Source: Clusia tigrina
Lineage: Eukaryota > Arthropoda > Insecta > Diptera > Clusiidae
Length of the DNA stretch: 64,000 nucleotides
Direction of reading: 5' to 3'
Assembly (NCBI GenBank): GCA_920105625.2
Contig: OV050033.1
Span: 126,851,821 to 126,915,820, forward strand
Within the stretch, counting starts at the first letter, position 1; the number at the start of each line of letters is the position of its first letter. Made by a program: the position numbers and the translations under genes. Below are positions 1 through 13,760 of the stretch, piece after piece. The notes under the pieces are model-generated. The model ran no database searches and was not told the origin of the DNA. It was given only the letters and a program-made list of their open reading frames with translations.

Positions 1-1230
1 TTCATGTACTTTCCCGTTTCTCGCAATCAAAAGTTACAGTCTTTTGGTATCGCTGACTGTCCTTTAATTATATCTGTTACTTTCTTAAAATCTATGAACA
101 ACAGAAATGCGATATTCTTGGCATTCTGTACTCTCATTCAAGTTTAAAGACTCTTCCTACAGATGCTCAGATCCTTTTCTAGTATCGCTGGCTGACCCTG
201 AAATATCTCTGTTATCTCTCGGCATTTTGTAGTCTCATACATGTTTAAAGTCTCTTCCTACAAATACGTAGAGTCTTTCAAGAGATCCGTGAAAACATGG
301 ATCGTCCATAGATTAAATATTCCTTTGCTGAGGGACTCAGAATTCGAAAACTTTGCCAGATTCGATTTTTACTTATATTTCAAACCGCCACCGGAGTTCT
401 CAAGAGGGTATTCGAATCAAGAATACGTTTGCAGGTCTTTCTAGAGCTTTAAATTATTCTTCCTTTATAGTTAAATGATGGGTTGAAAAGGAGTGTGATA
501 TATACATGTTAAGAGTTTTCTGTTGAACTCGATCTGGTATTTCACATTCAGTTGATACAACATGCTGGCTCTCTTCGGCATCCTAATAAGTACTTCTAAA
601 TTTCTAAGACCTTTTTCAATGGTAATTTGTTGATCAGTGTTTCAGTGGTTATGGAAACATGTTTTCTGCAGTGTAAAATATTAGACATTATCATCATCAA
701 GTCTTTAAGTTACGCTTTTGGAGTAACTAGGAATCTCGAAGCCTTTCGCTCAGTATTTGAACAGTCCCTCAGCGTGTCTTGTAATATATTTTTTGAGAAT
801 AAAGTCTCAACAATAAGACCCGTCCAGCTTAACTGTGTAGGTCTCGAATCATCTCAATGAATATCTTCAGAGACCTCCAAATCTAGAAATCGTTGTACTC
901 AGTGAGTACAATGAGTGACCCTCACAAATGTTTAGAAACTGGAAAATCTCTCTTTGTAACTTTTTCACTAGTCCTTAAGGAGATTAAACGGTGTTGTGAC
1001 TGAGTACCAATACTTATGTCAGGAGACTGAACTGATTGTTCATCTTTTGTGATAAACTGTGTGTTCGAAAATAGTTCCCCTAATAGAAGTACTCTGATCC
1101 TTAAGAAAATTGGAGGGTTCTATAGGTTCTTTCCTGCTGTAATCATTGCAATGTCGGTGGTGTTCGTTCAGGCGAGAACCTACTCTTGTTGCATGAACCC
1201 ATAACTGATGACTGTGAAACTTTCGAAGTT
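1..1230. other. Non-coding stretch, nothing recognised
   Basis: AT-rich sequence with only short open frames of 60-80 codons that show no domain, codon pattern or splice structure I can support. No transposon protein remnant was recognised on either strand. It is probably intergenic or deep intronic DNA. Confidence 0.5.
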
Positions 1231-1338
1231 GGTGCGAGTTCTGGTACTTGTTCTGATATGGGGTTTGGAATGATTTCTAGTACGAGTTTTGGTACAAGTT
1301 CTGGCACGAATTCTGATACGAGTTCTGGGATGGGCTCT
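1231..1338. repeat. 12-bp minisatellite, 9 degenerate units
   Basis: Nine successive 12-bp units fit the theme GGTACGAGTTCT, for example GGTGCGAGTTCT, GGTACAAGTTCT, GGCACGAATTCT and GATACGAGTTCT. The array ends at AGATAG. The unit is a multiple of three, so one frame reads Gly-Thr-Ser-Ser-like repeats, but there is no start or flanking coding frame to make this a gene. Confidence 0.8.
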
Positions 1339-4300
1339 AGATAGACTGATAGTACAAGTGCAGCTACGAGGAGGAGATTAGTTCCTTTCCATTTTTAATA
1401 CAACCAAAACTTGTGGGCTATATTGATATTGCTGATACTAAAGAAATATAATAGTAAGAAATGTATCTGTATAAATGATTCTGTACTTATTTTAGAGGGA
1501 TAGCAATACCGATGATCGCAATATTGCCTTGCAAGTGAATCTAATATTTGCCTACCTTCGCTATTCTCGTCTTCTGGAACCATAAATGAAGACTTGTGCT
1601 TGAAGTTTTTACTGTGATAAGGAACACGGGCAGACTGCTACTAGGAAGGCTTCATAACCTCGGAGCTCATAGCTAAGATCATTAATATATATAATTATAG
1701 TGATATTTATCTCTTCACATTTTTCCTTCTGGGTTATTATTCAACTCCGGTTGGGACTCATTTTATCTTAATGTGAGCATCGATTTATGTTGGTAATTAG
1801 TGCAGAAATTAAACCATTTATCAAGTGATTACAAAAAATAATAGAAACAATATAAAGAAGAGTATGGATTGAAGAGTCTCAGAGGTGTTTAACTTTCTTA
1901 TATATTCCACTAAATGGATTGATGAGAGTAGTGAATACAAAGAACGTTTAGCAGACGCTGACCCTGGAAAGATTGTAGTGATTTCAACTGTTCTAACATA
2001 GCACAGTTCCCTATCGTCCCTTTTCTTCTAACAAGTACTGACGAGAGCACTCTCCTATTCAATTAAGTCGACTGCACTTTCATAAAAATAACTTCCACTC
2101 AAAGTTAAGCCAAAGTTTATAAACATGAACACCGCAGCCATAAAGAAAATAAACGAAATATTGTAATAATAAACAGCAATTACGGAATGGCAACAACAAC
2201 CAACAACAGGAAAAAGCATGTAGCAATTCTCATAGAACAATCAAAAAGTTTGCAGACAAACAAAAGTACCTCGTATTAAATTCATTACCCAGCTAAGTAC
2301 GGTGTTGTGGAAGCGGTGATGGCGGTGATAAGCGGAGGGCTGGAGGCGGCAGGTGTTCTTTGTCTGCCTGTCTGTCTGTCTGTCAGTTAAAAGCATTTTA
2401 GAAGCATGATTCCTCCTGCACTTGGACATTGCACTTTGGAGTGGAGGCAAAGTTTTGTGAGTTGTTTGGAAGTTTCCAACCATGATACTCTTGGAGAGTG
2501 TGAGAGTGAGGGCTGCAAAAATGCCACAAACTGAAATGACATTTGGAAAAATGTTTGCTTTTTATAGAGACTTGTTCTCTGAAAATCCTGGCTGAAAAAA
2601 CCTTCAAAAGGGACAATGCATTAATAAGCAGGAGAGAGAGAGAGATGGATTTGGGATCAAAAACTTCGTAGAAGGAAAGTGACATTTTCAAATACTTTTA
2701 TTGCAATGCACCAGTCAAAAATCCTTCTTAATTTTCCTGTGCTAGCCAGAGAATAATTTGAAATGATTCTAGAAGGCAACAGTTCACTGATCCTATTTTC
2801 TCAGTTAGTTTTAATATTTTTCGGTTGTGACTTGCTTTCGGAGATTCTAGAACCTTTTTCCAAAGTAAAAATTATGTTTCTTGACAGGCAATTGGAAGAT
2901 TGCTAGCCCCACACTCTAGAAGTTTGTAGTACATTATCTCAAGTGGTCACTTGGAAGATGACAATGACCTTGTGAGCCTAATTCGTATACACTCAATTGC
3001 AGCGTTTACATATAAAATAGTTGAGTAGCTCCTCGCATTTGCTTTGCCATGATGCCTGTCTGAAGGCTTGCTCCCTGTATATTTGAGTCGTGTTGGAATC
3101 AGTCAACACAAAGGCGGCTTGGGTACCACTCCATCTCATGCCCGCAGACAAGTCGTCAGAAGGCCTCATATTCTGAGTGTGTCTGCCATCATGTATATTC
3201 TAGAGGAGAGCAATGACCCAGCATAAATGACTACTGAGTATGCAGGAAAAGAAGCGCTTCAAACCGATTGAAGAAACTTTTTATGTTTAATTAAATTTTT
3301 TATGTGTAATTTGCAGTCGGCGGCAAATGGAAACGTCCTCCCCGTCCTGTTTACATTTTATGCCTTCTTGCATTTTTATTTAATGAAAATTTTCGCGCAA
3401 TTTTTATAAAAATTAATATTATGATAATTGCTTTCGGTTGACTGCGCCTGCATAAAAGCTGTGAAAAATTACTTTATGCATTAAAATACAAAAAAAAATT
3501 AATTTCTGTCAATTTAAGTTATAAAATTTTATACACAATGTTGTTGTAATGCACGAATTTGCTGCTTTCGATGTCGCTGTTGTTGTTGGCGTTGCATTTG
3601 AAATCTGTTAAAGTGCATTAAGTTCGAACATAAAAACCGCATAATTAATTATCAGCTGCAATCAAGGATTTAATTGCGTGAACGGCATTCGCGGTTGAAA
3701 ATTGCTCGCATTTTTATATGAGAACTCGTATCTCTGCTCACAGCGGAACTGCTCATACGGTGGTGAATTCACCGTTAAAACCTTCTGGTAATAGTTCAGT
3801 TTTCATGTTATAATATTTTAGTGAATTTCAGTATAATTCTCGATTATTCTTATATAAAACCAGATATCAATATCCATTTTCTCTAATGACCAGAGTTCTG
3901 TACCTATTTAAAGAATACGACCTCAACTATAGACCCACAAAGGTCTAAGAATCTATCTATCCCCACTATTATCAGTGGCCTACGTGACCAGATTTCAGTA
4001 TCCATTTTCAAGAAATACGATCTCATATTTCTAACTTAGCAAGGTTTAAAATGAATCCCCACTATTACGAGCATAAGTGTCCCTCATTACCAAAACCCAT
4101 TTTCTTTACACTTGGCCTCCTTTTTCTAACCTACAACTATAAGTATGTCTGTTCCCAATGCCAAAGATATCACAGCCTTAAAAGCGCTGATGGTTTTGAG
4201 CTTTATATTGAATTCCAGAGGATAGATAGCATGGAGTCATGTTTATAACCAAAACTCTTCTGACAAACTGACCATTCCCATCTATCAAGTCGAATGCTTT

Positions 4301-6744
4301 TGGTGTTTTTAACATAGAAATATTTATCCTAAGAGTTTAGGGGACATTACCTATATTTATCACTATCCGACTAATACGTATATTGTTATATTGTTCGTTC
4401 CTACTAGCAACATGCCAATATTATATCTAGTCGATTTTCTCTCTTTCAGTGGTCTATTGGTCCATATACGAGTATATATCTCATTAAGAATTGGCCAATA
4501 CCTTCATCCTTATTTTTCTGTGAGGCATTGAAATAATCGCTTAAAAAGTGGTTTTTATTTTGTTGGATTAGTTTGATGTGTCTCTGTGTCATTGCTTTTC
4601 TCGATGCCGTGACTCTCTCTGGTCCAGATTGATCCTGTGTATTCTGGAAGTTTCATCTTCGTTTAACTGAACGTCCATTTCGTTTCTATATGCCTCATAT
4701 GATATATGAAGGGAGCCTTATATCTAGGGTGCCTCATTATAAAGCTGCCTTATCTACAGAGCCCTTTTTCCTCTTTAATATACTTTAAACGTAGCTAGTG
4801 GCACTTCCCTCATACCCACTACTAAACACCTGCTCAACTAGTCTAGGTTACAATTTCTCCTCTCCAGCATTGCACCTGCCACTTCTACCACTCGCGCGTC
4901 ACATAAAAAAAGTCAATTGGCGCATTATGTGGCAGCCAGTGGTCCTGCTGCTGCTTCTACTGCCTTGCCTCCTTCTGCTGCATGTGCTCCGTCTACTTCT
5001 CGTGCTGCTGTTGGAATTGTTAGCAGGACACGTGACGAGAAAATTAAATATTTGCACAACTTTAAATTAGCTAAAGGCGGAAAATGAGGTCATGACGTGT
5101 GAATGACTGGAGCGAAGTGGAAAATGCTGATTTTTGTCAAGTCAAGGATCAGGTGCAAAATCTTGTTAGTGGACTCTCTGTGACCCTATTAAACCAGCCA
5201 GATACTGCTACTAATCGCATATGCATCTCATGAGTGTGTGTGAGTAAATCTCGTTTTACCCTTTCCAGAGCGCCGCCTGTCAGCTTTTGGTATGAGGGAT
5301 TCAATAATGTCTTACACCATCAAAAATTGCTTAAATTGCGAGCATGCTTTGCATTCAAATGCTGAATTGAAATAATATGTCCACACTAACATATACACTG
5401 CACTCAAGAAAAGAGGTTCGTCCTACAGTGGGAACAATTATTTTAAAAATTTTCGAGATATATTATAAGAGTGTGTTTTGATTGCTCAATGAATTGATGC
5501 ACCAAACAATAAAAAAAATCAGGTAGGAAGTGAAGGGACGCCTTCATTTCATGGTGATAATTCCAATTTAACATCAGTGAACATTTACCACAACTGTAAT
5601 AGGGGAACTGTTTCACAGGGTAAATCATTTTTCCAAACCGTAGAAGACATAATTATGGGAAGGTACGAAATAATAATAATAATTATAATAACAATAATTG
5701 AATCGATCTTCTATAATATACGTAGAAAACTCATTGCTCCCATTTATGTGTAGATATTATACGGAGCACACATTTATTTGCCTTAAACGAATGTCTTCCC
5801 CTATGAACACCTTTTTGGATAGGATGAAAAAGAAATGTACCGAGAGGTTTTGCTTAAGAATTGGGTTAATTGGATGGAAAGCCATATCCAGATAATCTTT
5901 ATAAGATGCTCGGAACACTTGAAAGCACATTCGAGTCTGTCACTTTCTTAGCACAAGCGAGATGGATAAACCAGCTACATGTACCTTACCATGGTGAACT
6001 GATGATCACATTATGGTATACTGGAGGTCTTATTATGGTAAACTGATGTTCCCATTAAGGAAATTGCCATTGTATGACAAACAAACAAAAAAACCTATCC
6101 GAACGAGCGGTCATTGTACATCTTTACTTAAAACATATGGAAACTATTTATTTGACAAGGTATTGATTTCCAAATGAACTCTACAACATCTTGAGACGGC
6201 CAGTGAGACCGTTATACCGGTGCTATAGTTATAGTTGAACTAGAGAAAAAGTTGTGACTATGCTCCTGGTACCCGTACTTTTACAGTCGTCCCTATTTGA
6301 CAGCTGTCTGATTTTTCTGCTCTGGCTAATTCCACAACTTCTTCAACCAATGTTTTTATATCCAGAAATGATATCAGCACTACAACTTCTGGATCTGTAT
6401 ACAAAATACTTGTAAATATGGAGTTGATATTGGTGTTGGATTTTGGGGACTTTCGATATGGCCCAATTTATCGATATCGATTCGTTTCTTATGCAGGATA
6501 TGATATATATTTATAATAATATATATTTAAGATAATATATATATTTTTTATATACTTTCATAATTAGTATCGATGTCCAAGCCATAAATCTAGTAGAGAT
6601 ATCGATGGGTGCGTTTGGCTTCAAGCGAAGATTAACTCAATTTGCAATATTGGAATATGGAAGGTCTCTTGTTTGAGTTAATAAGTTCGTGATATTTGGA
6701 ATTTCGTTTTGAAGCATTATAAACCCCAAAAATGCTGTGGGTAA
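1339..6744. other. Non-coding stretch with simple repeats
   Basis: No supported gene. It holds a CTGT microsatellite (2368-2384), an AAT/ATA-rich tract near 5668-5698 and an AT-rich tract near 6508-6555. A leucine-rich frame at 4798-5070 comes from low-complexity CTG/CTT sequence and starts at GTG; I do not count it as a gene. Confidence 0.5.
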
Positions 6745-6816
6745 GAGATCTCATTATAGGGTAGGGTAGAGATCTCATTATAGGGTAGGGTAGAGATCTC
6801 ATTATAGGGTAGGGTA
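6745..6816. repeat. 24-bp tandem repeat, 3 perfect copies
   Basis: Three identical 24-bp units begin GAGATCTCATTATAGGGTAG and end GGTA, followed by a GGGTAGG extension. Perfect identity means a recent expansion or ongoing homogenisation. The second half of each unit (TAGGGTAGGG) looks telomere-like but is too short to suggest a telomeric origin. Confidence 0.9.
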
Positions 6817-9800
6817 GGGTAGGTATAGAATTTTAGTAAATTTTTTATAAAAATCACTCACCTTCCCGTTGGACTGTCAATTTCATGTTACTAAGCGATA
6901 TCACGGACATTAGCGCATATTTCCCGGAACTTGAAATAAGGTGGGATTTGAGGAATTACTTTTATGTTATAATGACAGTGTAATTAATAACTTAAGAAGG
7001 TACTAGAAGGTACTTTAGAAGGTACTTTTCACGAAGTACCTGTGGTTCCAGAAGGAAGCATTAATCCAATTAAACGATGGATGATAAAGAATAACGTTAG
7101 ACGTTGTACCTTGTGGAAGGTTTATAAATATTGTAAAGTAAATGTCACAACTATCCATAATTATCTATTCCCTAATATGCAAAGTGAATGGTGAGTTTTG
7201 GGTTATAAAGCAAATATTCCTTATCTGAGATTATCACGGAAATTTTTTATACTTTAGATTCTAAAGTTTTGAATAATGCCAAATATATTTTATACAAACC
7301 TTGTTCCAATATTTTCCTTTGGGTGTAACTTCTGTTCGTTTTGTATATTTAACACATGCTTAGGCATTCATGTCAAATTTTCATTTTCCGTTTATAATGG
7401 GTTTTCTTCTGCAGTATTGCAGGGCACTTGAATATTTGTGTGTGTGTGCAACTGTTGTGGAGAGTGTAAAATAGACTCTAGGAATGTGAGGGTCTTCTGT
7501 GTCAGGAACTTATGCATATGTGCCTTGTTAATTTTGTGGCAATGAAAATTTCTTTATAAACTAAATTTCCGATAAATTTCCATAAATTCGTAAAGGAGGA
7601 ATTTTGGTGAGCTTAAATGAAGTTGATTAAAAAATGGAGCAAAAAATCAGCATTACAGCAACAAGTAAAGCAGTCCTCTTGCCTGCTGACATAATAGACT
7701 AGTAATGTTCCTACTTGATTGTAATTTATGTGTACAAACAACTGGCAACATTAACTGTAGCCTTATTACTATTTGGCCAGCACAAGCCACAATCACTCTG
7801 AAGGCTGATAACTCTTTGCAGCAAGTCCTTTAAGACCGTTTTCCTTTTAATATTTCCTGTTTGCTGTGCCGTGCCTTTAATCTATTTCCACATTAACTGT
7901 GATTTTCATTGGGCTGCCGGGACTTTTTCTCATCATTTTAGCACTTTGCATAATTTCCCTCGACATTTGTGGACGTCTATTTAAAGTTTTGAAAAGTTGA
8001 CTTTAACGGGGTTATTAGCACCTTCTCATTTGTAAGTAGAAGCTATGAACAAAATTATAGAATATTTGAACTAATTTAGGAGAATAATTGCATTGGAGAC
8101 TAGTGTCGGACAGGAACTTTATTCTTAAAGATTTATAAAGTCTTTTAATTGTGGGATCTATTAATTCCCTTAGAGAATAAATCATTATACTTGAGAAGAA
8201 GTATTTTGTTAGATATATATATCAGTAGACTCAAAATCACAGAATACTTCACTAATAAGAATCTCTTGTTCAACACCAAAATCAGTCATCACAAATTATG
8301 AACCACAATGACAATTGCAGAGAAAGCTGAAAAGAGCCTCCGGCTTTAAGTGCTTCAAATGATGTCCCTCTATTAAGACATGGACAATCTTAACCACCAC
8401 ACCTGCTTCAGGACAGTTTAGGTAAAGCCAAACAACATCAACCATGTTGGCCAATGTGATTATTCTCACAAATCGCAACAATATCACAATGATTCATTAT
8501 CGTCTTAGGAGCCTACGTAAATAGCCAGTTACGCAGTCAGTGAAAAACCAGCATAGCAGCAAGGACACAGATAACGACTTCTGCCATTCACACAGGCCCA
8601 TTTTGGCAAACAGCCGCACCCACACAAACCAATGAAAATCAGAAATTTTCTCTGCAAGAGTCTTTTGTTGTGTTTAGGGTGCTTGACAAGATTATTGAGG
8701 ATTTAAATGATGATGAGACAATTCAATTGCTTATTTCGCCGTGCAGAGAGAACACGAAAGGGACAAGGACAGAACCGACTTTAAGCTAAGTTGGGAAGTT
8801 ACTTCAAATATATACAGTAAATGGTGTCCTCCTTCTACTCGAATTATAAATGCAAACTTCATAAAATGGCGGCCACATTGGTATCATGCTGGGATGTTGA
8901 AAATTGTGTCATCTCATTTGCTTGATGATGTTTCCTTTGCAGTTAGCTGCCTTGTCGAGAAATGGACATAAAAATGTCCTCATGCAAATTGCTTTCATGA
9001 CTGTTGCTTTACTGCTGAAGGACAGAAACATAATTTAAATACGCTAATAACATGGCAACAAGCAACGTTTCCATTACGGATTAATGAAAGTCCAGAAAGA
9101 ATTACAGACGGGCACGCATAATGTCAGCAATGCAAAGTAGGCACAGCTCGGTTGGTCCTTTGAGCTCATAACTATGGTAAGCAGCGAAGCAAGCCAAATC
9201 GTTGCAGTTCTACTCCAGCTCACCATAATTGAATGACGGTTCTGGGTCAGTAAGTTCGTTGTAGGAGGCCCAAGTCCAAGGTGTAAATGACACATGGGAT
9301 CATATAGAAACGAATTCTGGACATAGAGTTCGACAGGTGTAGATAGGAACATTAATTCAACAGAAAGCAACCAGTTCATTTAGGAGCTGTGCTCACTTCC
9401 TCGAAGATGTTTCAACAAGTTTGAAGGACCAAGTCGTTTTGAAAAGAGAGAAGATGTTTCTAAAGACAGAATAAAGTGGAAATCGATATGTCTGCAACAC
9501 GCTAATCAGTAAAGAAGGACAAAGGACACATTTTTTCCACACTATGTCTATCCAAATGGGTCCACCCCAGCGTAAGCCAATCTTTTTCTTATAACCATTA
9601 CCTTCCGGCATCAATTTTTATAATTTATTTCTTCAAAGAAACACTTCTCGTTTAATAATGAAAATGCCAACTTACGCTTAATGACAAAATAAGTGCTGCC
9701 GCACACACGCCTTCCCCAGCCTCCGTAATGAATACGCAAGTAGCTCACCTTTTCATAAAATTGTTCACATAAACACTCCCGGCACTGACGTTGATTGCGT

Positions 9801-12800
9801 TGGTCATTTTGTCACCTGCAGCCGGGAAAAGTGTTGCTTGCTTGCTCATTAAAAAGTTGTTGCGGGAGACTTCATTATCCTGTTATGCGAGTCCTTTTTA
9901 GTATGCTCTTTGCAGTATGGCTGTAATGAAAGGAAGGCTAAAAAGAATAAAAAAGAATAATTCTTGTTTTCTTTCCCTGCTTCGTTGTGTGAGAAGAACA
10001 TTTAAGCAGTTTTATAGCGTCTTAAGAGTAATTTAATTTAAATTAATGCTTTTTGGACTTGCGGCATGTTTTAAACAGCTTTTTTATGTTAATCAATTAT
10101 TTATGGATTTACTCGTAATGAAGTCTTTTTGGAGGCTGGCAGAGAAGGACCAAAACGGATGAAACACCTTGCTAGCCCACAAATTGTATGCCACACATTA
10201 ATAAATTCGCAACTAGCGTAGTGAAGGGGTCTGCAATATACACAGAAGTATTTGGAATCGCTTCAGGGAGCCAAGTAAATTCCGCTTCTAATTACTCGAG
10301 TAATTTGGCGTGAGCGGAAACGAAGATGTGCCAACAATCCCGTTACTTCTGCGACTTACCACACTGGACTCATTTGGCAGCTCACACATACTAATACACA
10401 ATACATACACACACACACATGACACACATTCACTTGCAAATACACATGATTATCTAGAATCAACTGAAGCCGGGACAGCTGCCAAAACACACAAATTCTC
10501 ATACAATTATTTTGGCAAATGAGACCCAGATTCAGTTGCGGTCTCCCACAGCTTTGCATACCAATTTGTAGGTAAATAACGGGGTCATTTATGTGCTAAC
10601 TTGCAAGAGTTTGGAGTAGTCTGTTTAGGAGTTACCACCACTTAACGTACAGGATTTTAGTACCCATTTTAAATGAGGCCACAACATTGTTTCATATCAG
10701 GCTGAGCGTGTCTTTTGACTAATCGGAAGCATTGGATCTTGGATATATTTCTATATGTTCGTACTAAAATTTTCCATAAATCGAGGATGGATCAGAAGTG
10801 ATTAACATCTGTTTATAGAAGGCTATACAGTATATATTTTTATTTAGAATCAATCCCAAATTCATTGAAACCTTTTTACAATAATTAATGGAAGTCTTCC
10901 ATCCTTTCAAACATATTAAGATCCAGTATCCATTACTGAGGATCTCTCAATCTGCCACACGGCAAGCCGATGTGGACTAGCGGTGGGCAATCCACAGACG
11001 CGATTGAAGGTTTCAGAGACACTGACATTTATTTTTATTAATTTTATCTAATTATACTATAATTTGAAATTACAAACGAACCACTCTTATGATTTGCATT
11101 CCGAGAGAAAGAGAGAGCGCAAATCTCTTTGTCTCACCAGTGATTTAGACCAGCAATGGGCATATTTCTATGTTTGGAAGAGTGGAACTTGCATTCTTAG
11201 TGTCTGGTCAATCTAAATAGGGTAGTGCAGATTGATGAATCAGAGGATATTTACGGAAAAGCTATTTCAGCAAATATGGAAGTTAAGGCTACGCAACTTC
11301 ACAGTCCTGTAACTCCTTCCCGAAAAGTATTTATTTGGGATCTTTTACGACATATCGTCAAATGTGTAATATAAAGGATCGTTAGATCTATGGATTGAAT
11401 TTTGGAACAGCAGCTAACCGATATATTTTTTCTAAGCAAGTCAACTTCCATGATTGGCACCTAAAAGTTCCCCAATATTTGGTGGGATTATGTCAAATTC
11501 TGGTTCAAGGAGTGTTAAAATTTTTAAGGAACAATCTTGACTGATCGATAATCGAATATCAGGGCAATCCTAGGTCCCGTATTAGAAATAATGGCAATTT
11601 TGTTGATCGACCTTGAGTAACTTGACCCATTCTTTCTGTGCAAAATGAAATTAGGAGAGAAAAATTCCTCGAGTAGTCCACTCAAAACTTGGAGGGTGAA
11701 GTTTTGAGTCCTTAGATTAAAGAGTACAGTTTGAAACCTCCGAATAGATTTCCGTGCAGATGGTTGCACGGACGAATATCGAAAATATTGGTTTTCGGAA
11801 AGCTGTGGACATTAAGGGTTCAATGTCGATTAAATGCAATAATTTCCTCATCCCACAAAAACCTTTCAATGTGGAATGACATGAATGAAGGTTAAAGGAA
11901 TGTTGAGATGATACTTCCAGCAATAGCATGGAACATCTGAAACATATGGAGGCTAAATATGAAAGAAGACAACACTTGCCGAGACACTGTCATACAGAAG
12001 AAAGTTCGGACAATTTAGGTGGTGCCTGAAAAATATAAGCAAACTTCTGGAGCTACACGTAAGTAGTGTTGTCATATATTCATTCTGGGGACTAGGGTAC
12101 TTACCCCCATCATCTATCTATAAAATATTCTATGAGTGAACACTATTCATATGAAAATTCTCGGTTGATGTTTTCTTGATTATTCCTTCTATACATTAAT
12201 TACAGGTTAATAAAAAGAAGAACAAATTCCCCGAGAGTTCTTAATTAGAATAAGGCTATATATGATTTTAGATATGAAGATTCATTTTAGATTATTTTCC
12301 CATCTTTCCTACTTCTGCAGATATGCTGTGACTTTCAGCCGAAGAAAATAAAAATGATGTTTCTGTGTTGTCCTGAAAGAAATACGAGTACAACATCAAA
12401 TTCAATAAATCACAAAAAGATATGTATATCGACCTACGAAATCTCAACGACAATTGACATTATTGCACACAACCAGAGCTAAGCAATGAAGCCTCACCAC
12501 ACAAATGAAAGGAAAAACTTGAAACTTGAAAACCGGAGGAAAGCCAAATTATTGGTAAATACAATTTGGCCAAAATGTCACTTGCCAATAAACGACAATA
12601 AATCAATACTCTCAGCACAAGATGCAAACAACTTTCGGCCTGGAGCGCTGGAGCGTTTTGGCAGCAACAGTTGCAACAATGCTTATTGACATTTAAACTC
12701 AGAAATTCACTCAGAATTTCAGAACGGGTGGGCAGGAAATACGCCTATGAGGTGCATGAGGTGGTCTACTGATTTGTGAGAGTGTCCGCTACAATTGGCA

Positions 12801-13530
12801 ATGGAGTTGCTAAACATGTTCTCCAATTTCACATGGCTTCGCGGTTCGTTGTTGCAATTTTAATGACCGCGTTACAGGAGGCGAAGTGTGCCAAGTGTGC
12901 CAAGCGGCAGCAAAAATCTAAAATGGGAATCAATAGAATTGAAGAGCACAGAAGCACGTTAACGTTTGTTTCGAAGCAACGTTGATTAACGAGTTGGCTC
13001 AAGTGCAACCTGACTTGAATACTGTGGACGTCAATGACATATTGGATTCCTTGGATTGGGTTGGATCTCAGAGTTTTTGAGAGAGTAATAATTTCTTTTA
13101 TGGTGAGATGAAATTGACGAGTGGGGAAGGTCTGTTTATATGTACTCTGCTTGTGTGGGTTATCAGGAATAGCAACTTTGATTTCATAAGTCGTGGCTAT
13201 AAACGCAACAATGTTATGAAAAATCATTACGACAGAATACATTGGGTCAGTAGTGATATGGACACAGTCCAGAGTGATATTTAAAATATATTCTTCACCT
13301 GTTGAAAACTGTAAGAGACTGGATAAGAGAGCTTAGAGTGGGTGATGAAGCATAGAGTGTGTGAGGGAGCTTAATGTGGGAGAGGTAGCTTAAGGTATAT
13401 ATACACAAATCTCGATCGGAATAATTGCAATCTGATATATAGCTTATTTTGACATATTCATACTTTCAATGTTAATGACTAAACATGAATAAATGTTAAA
13501 TACTAGAATTCATTAGTATAAGGTAACAAA
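6817..13530. other. Non-coding stretch, nothing recognised
   Basis: No gene supported. Visible items are a GAAGGTACT mini-repeat near 6996-7040, a CA-rich microsatellite near 10395-10430 and scattered 60-100 codon open frames without features. A 137-codon - strand frame at 12829-13242 was considered and set aside. Confidence 0.45.
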
Positions 13531-13760
13531 AGTGAAAAGTCTTAGTGAAAAATTATTGGTGAAATGTCATTAATGAAATTTTATCAGTGAAATTTTATTA
13601 CTGAAAAGTCATAGGCGAAAAGTCTTTAGTTAATTTATTACTGAAAAGTCATGCGCGAAAAGTGTTTAGTGAATTTAATTAGTGAAAAGTCATGGCTGAA
13701 ATGTTTTTATTGAAAAATATTTTGTGAAAAATCTTTAGTGAAAAGTCATTGCGAAAATTT
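13531..13760. repeat. 14-bp minisatellite (AGTGAAAAGTCATT theme), about 16 units
   Basis: Successive units of about 14 bp vary around AGTGAAAAGTCATT, for example ACTGAAAAGTCATA, GGCGAAAAGTCTTT, ACTGAAAAGTCATG and CGCGAAAAGTGTTT. Divergence between units is high, so the array is old. The same theme recurs at 63748-63839. Confidence 0.75.

Noticed and set aside
4798..5070. Leucine-rich 90-codon frame resembling a membrane protein
   Set aside because: It starts at GTG, and the leucine run is produced by low-complexity CTG/CTT sequence.
6745..6828. TAGGGTAGGG units as possible interstitial telomere sequence
   Set aside because: They are part of a 24-bp minisatellite unit, and flies lack simple TTAGGG-type telomeres.
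12829..13242. 137-codon - strand frame
   Set aside because: No domain, signal or splice context. The + strand is also partly open here. The length is within what chance gives in 64 kb of this composition.
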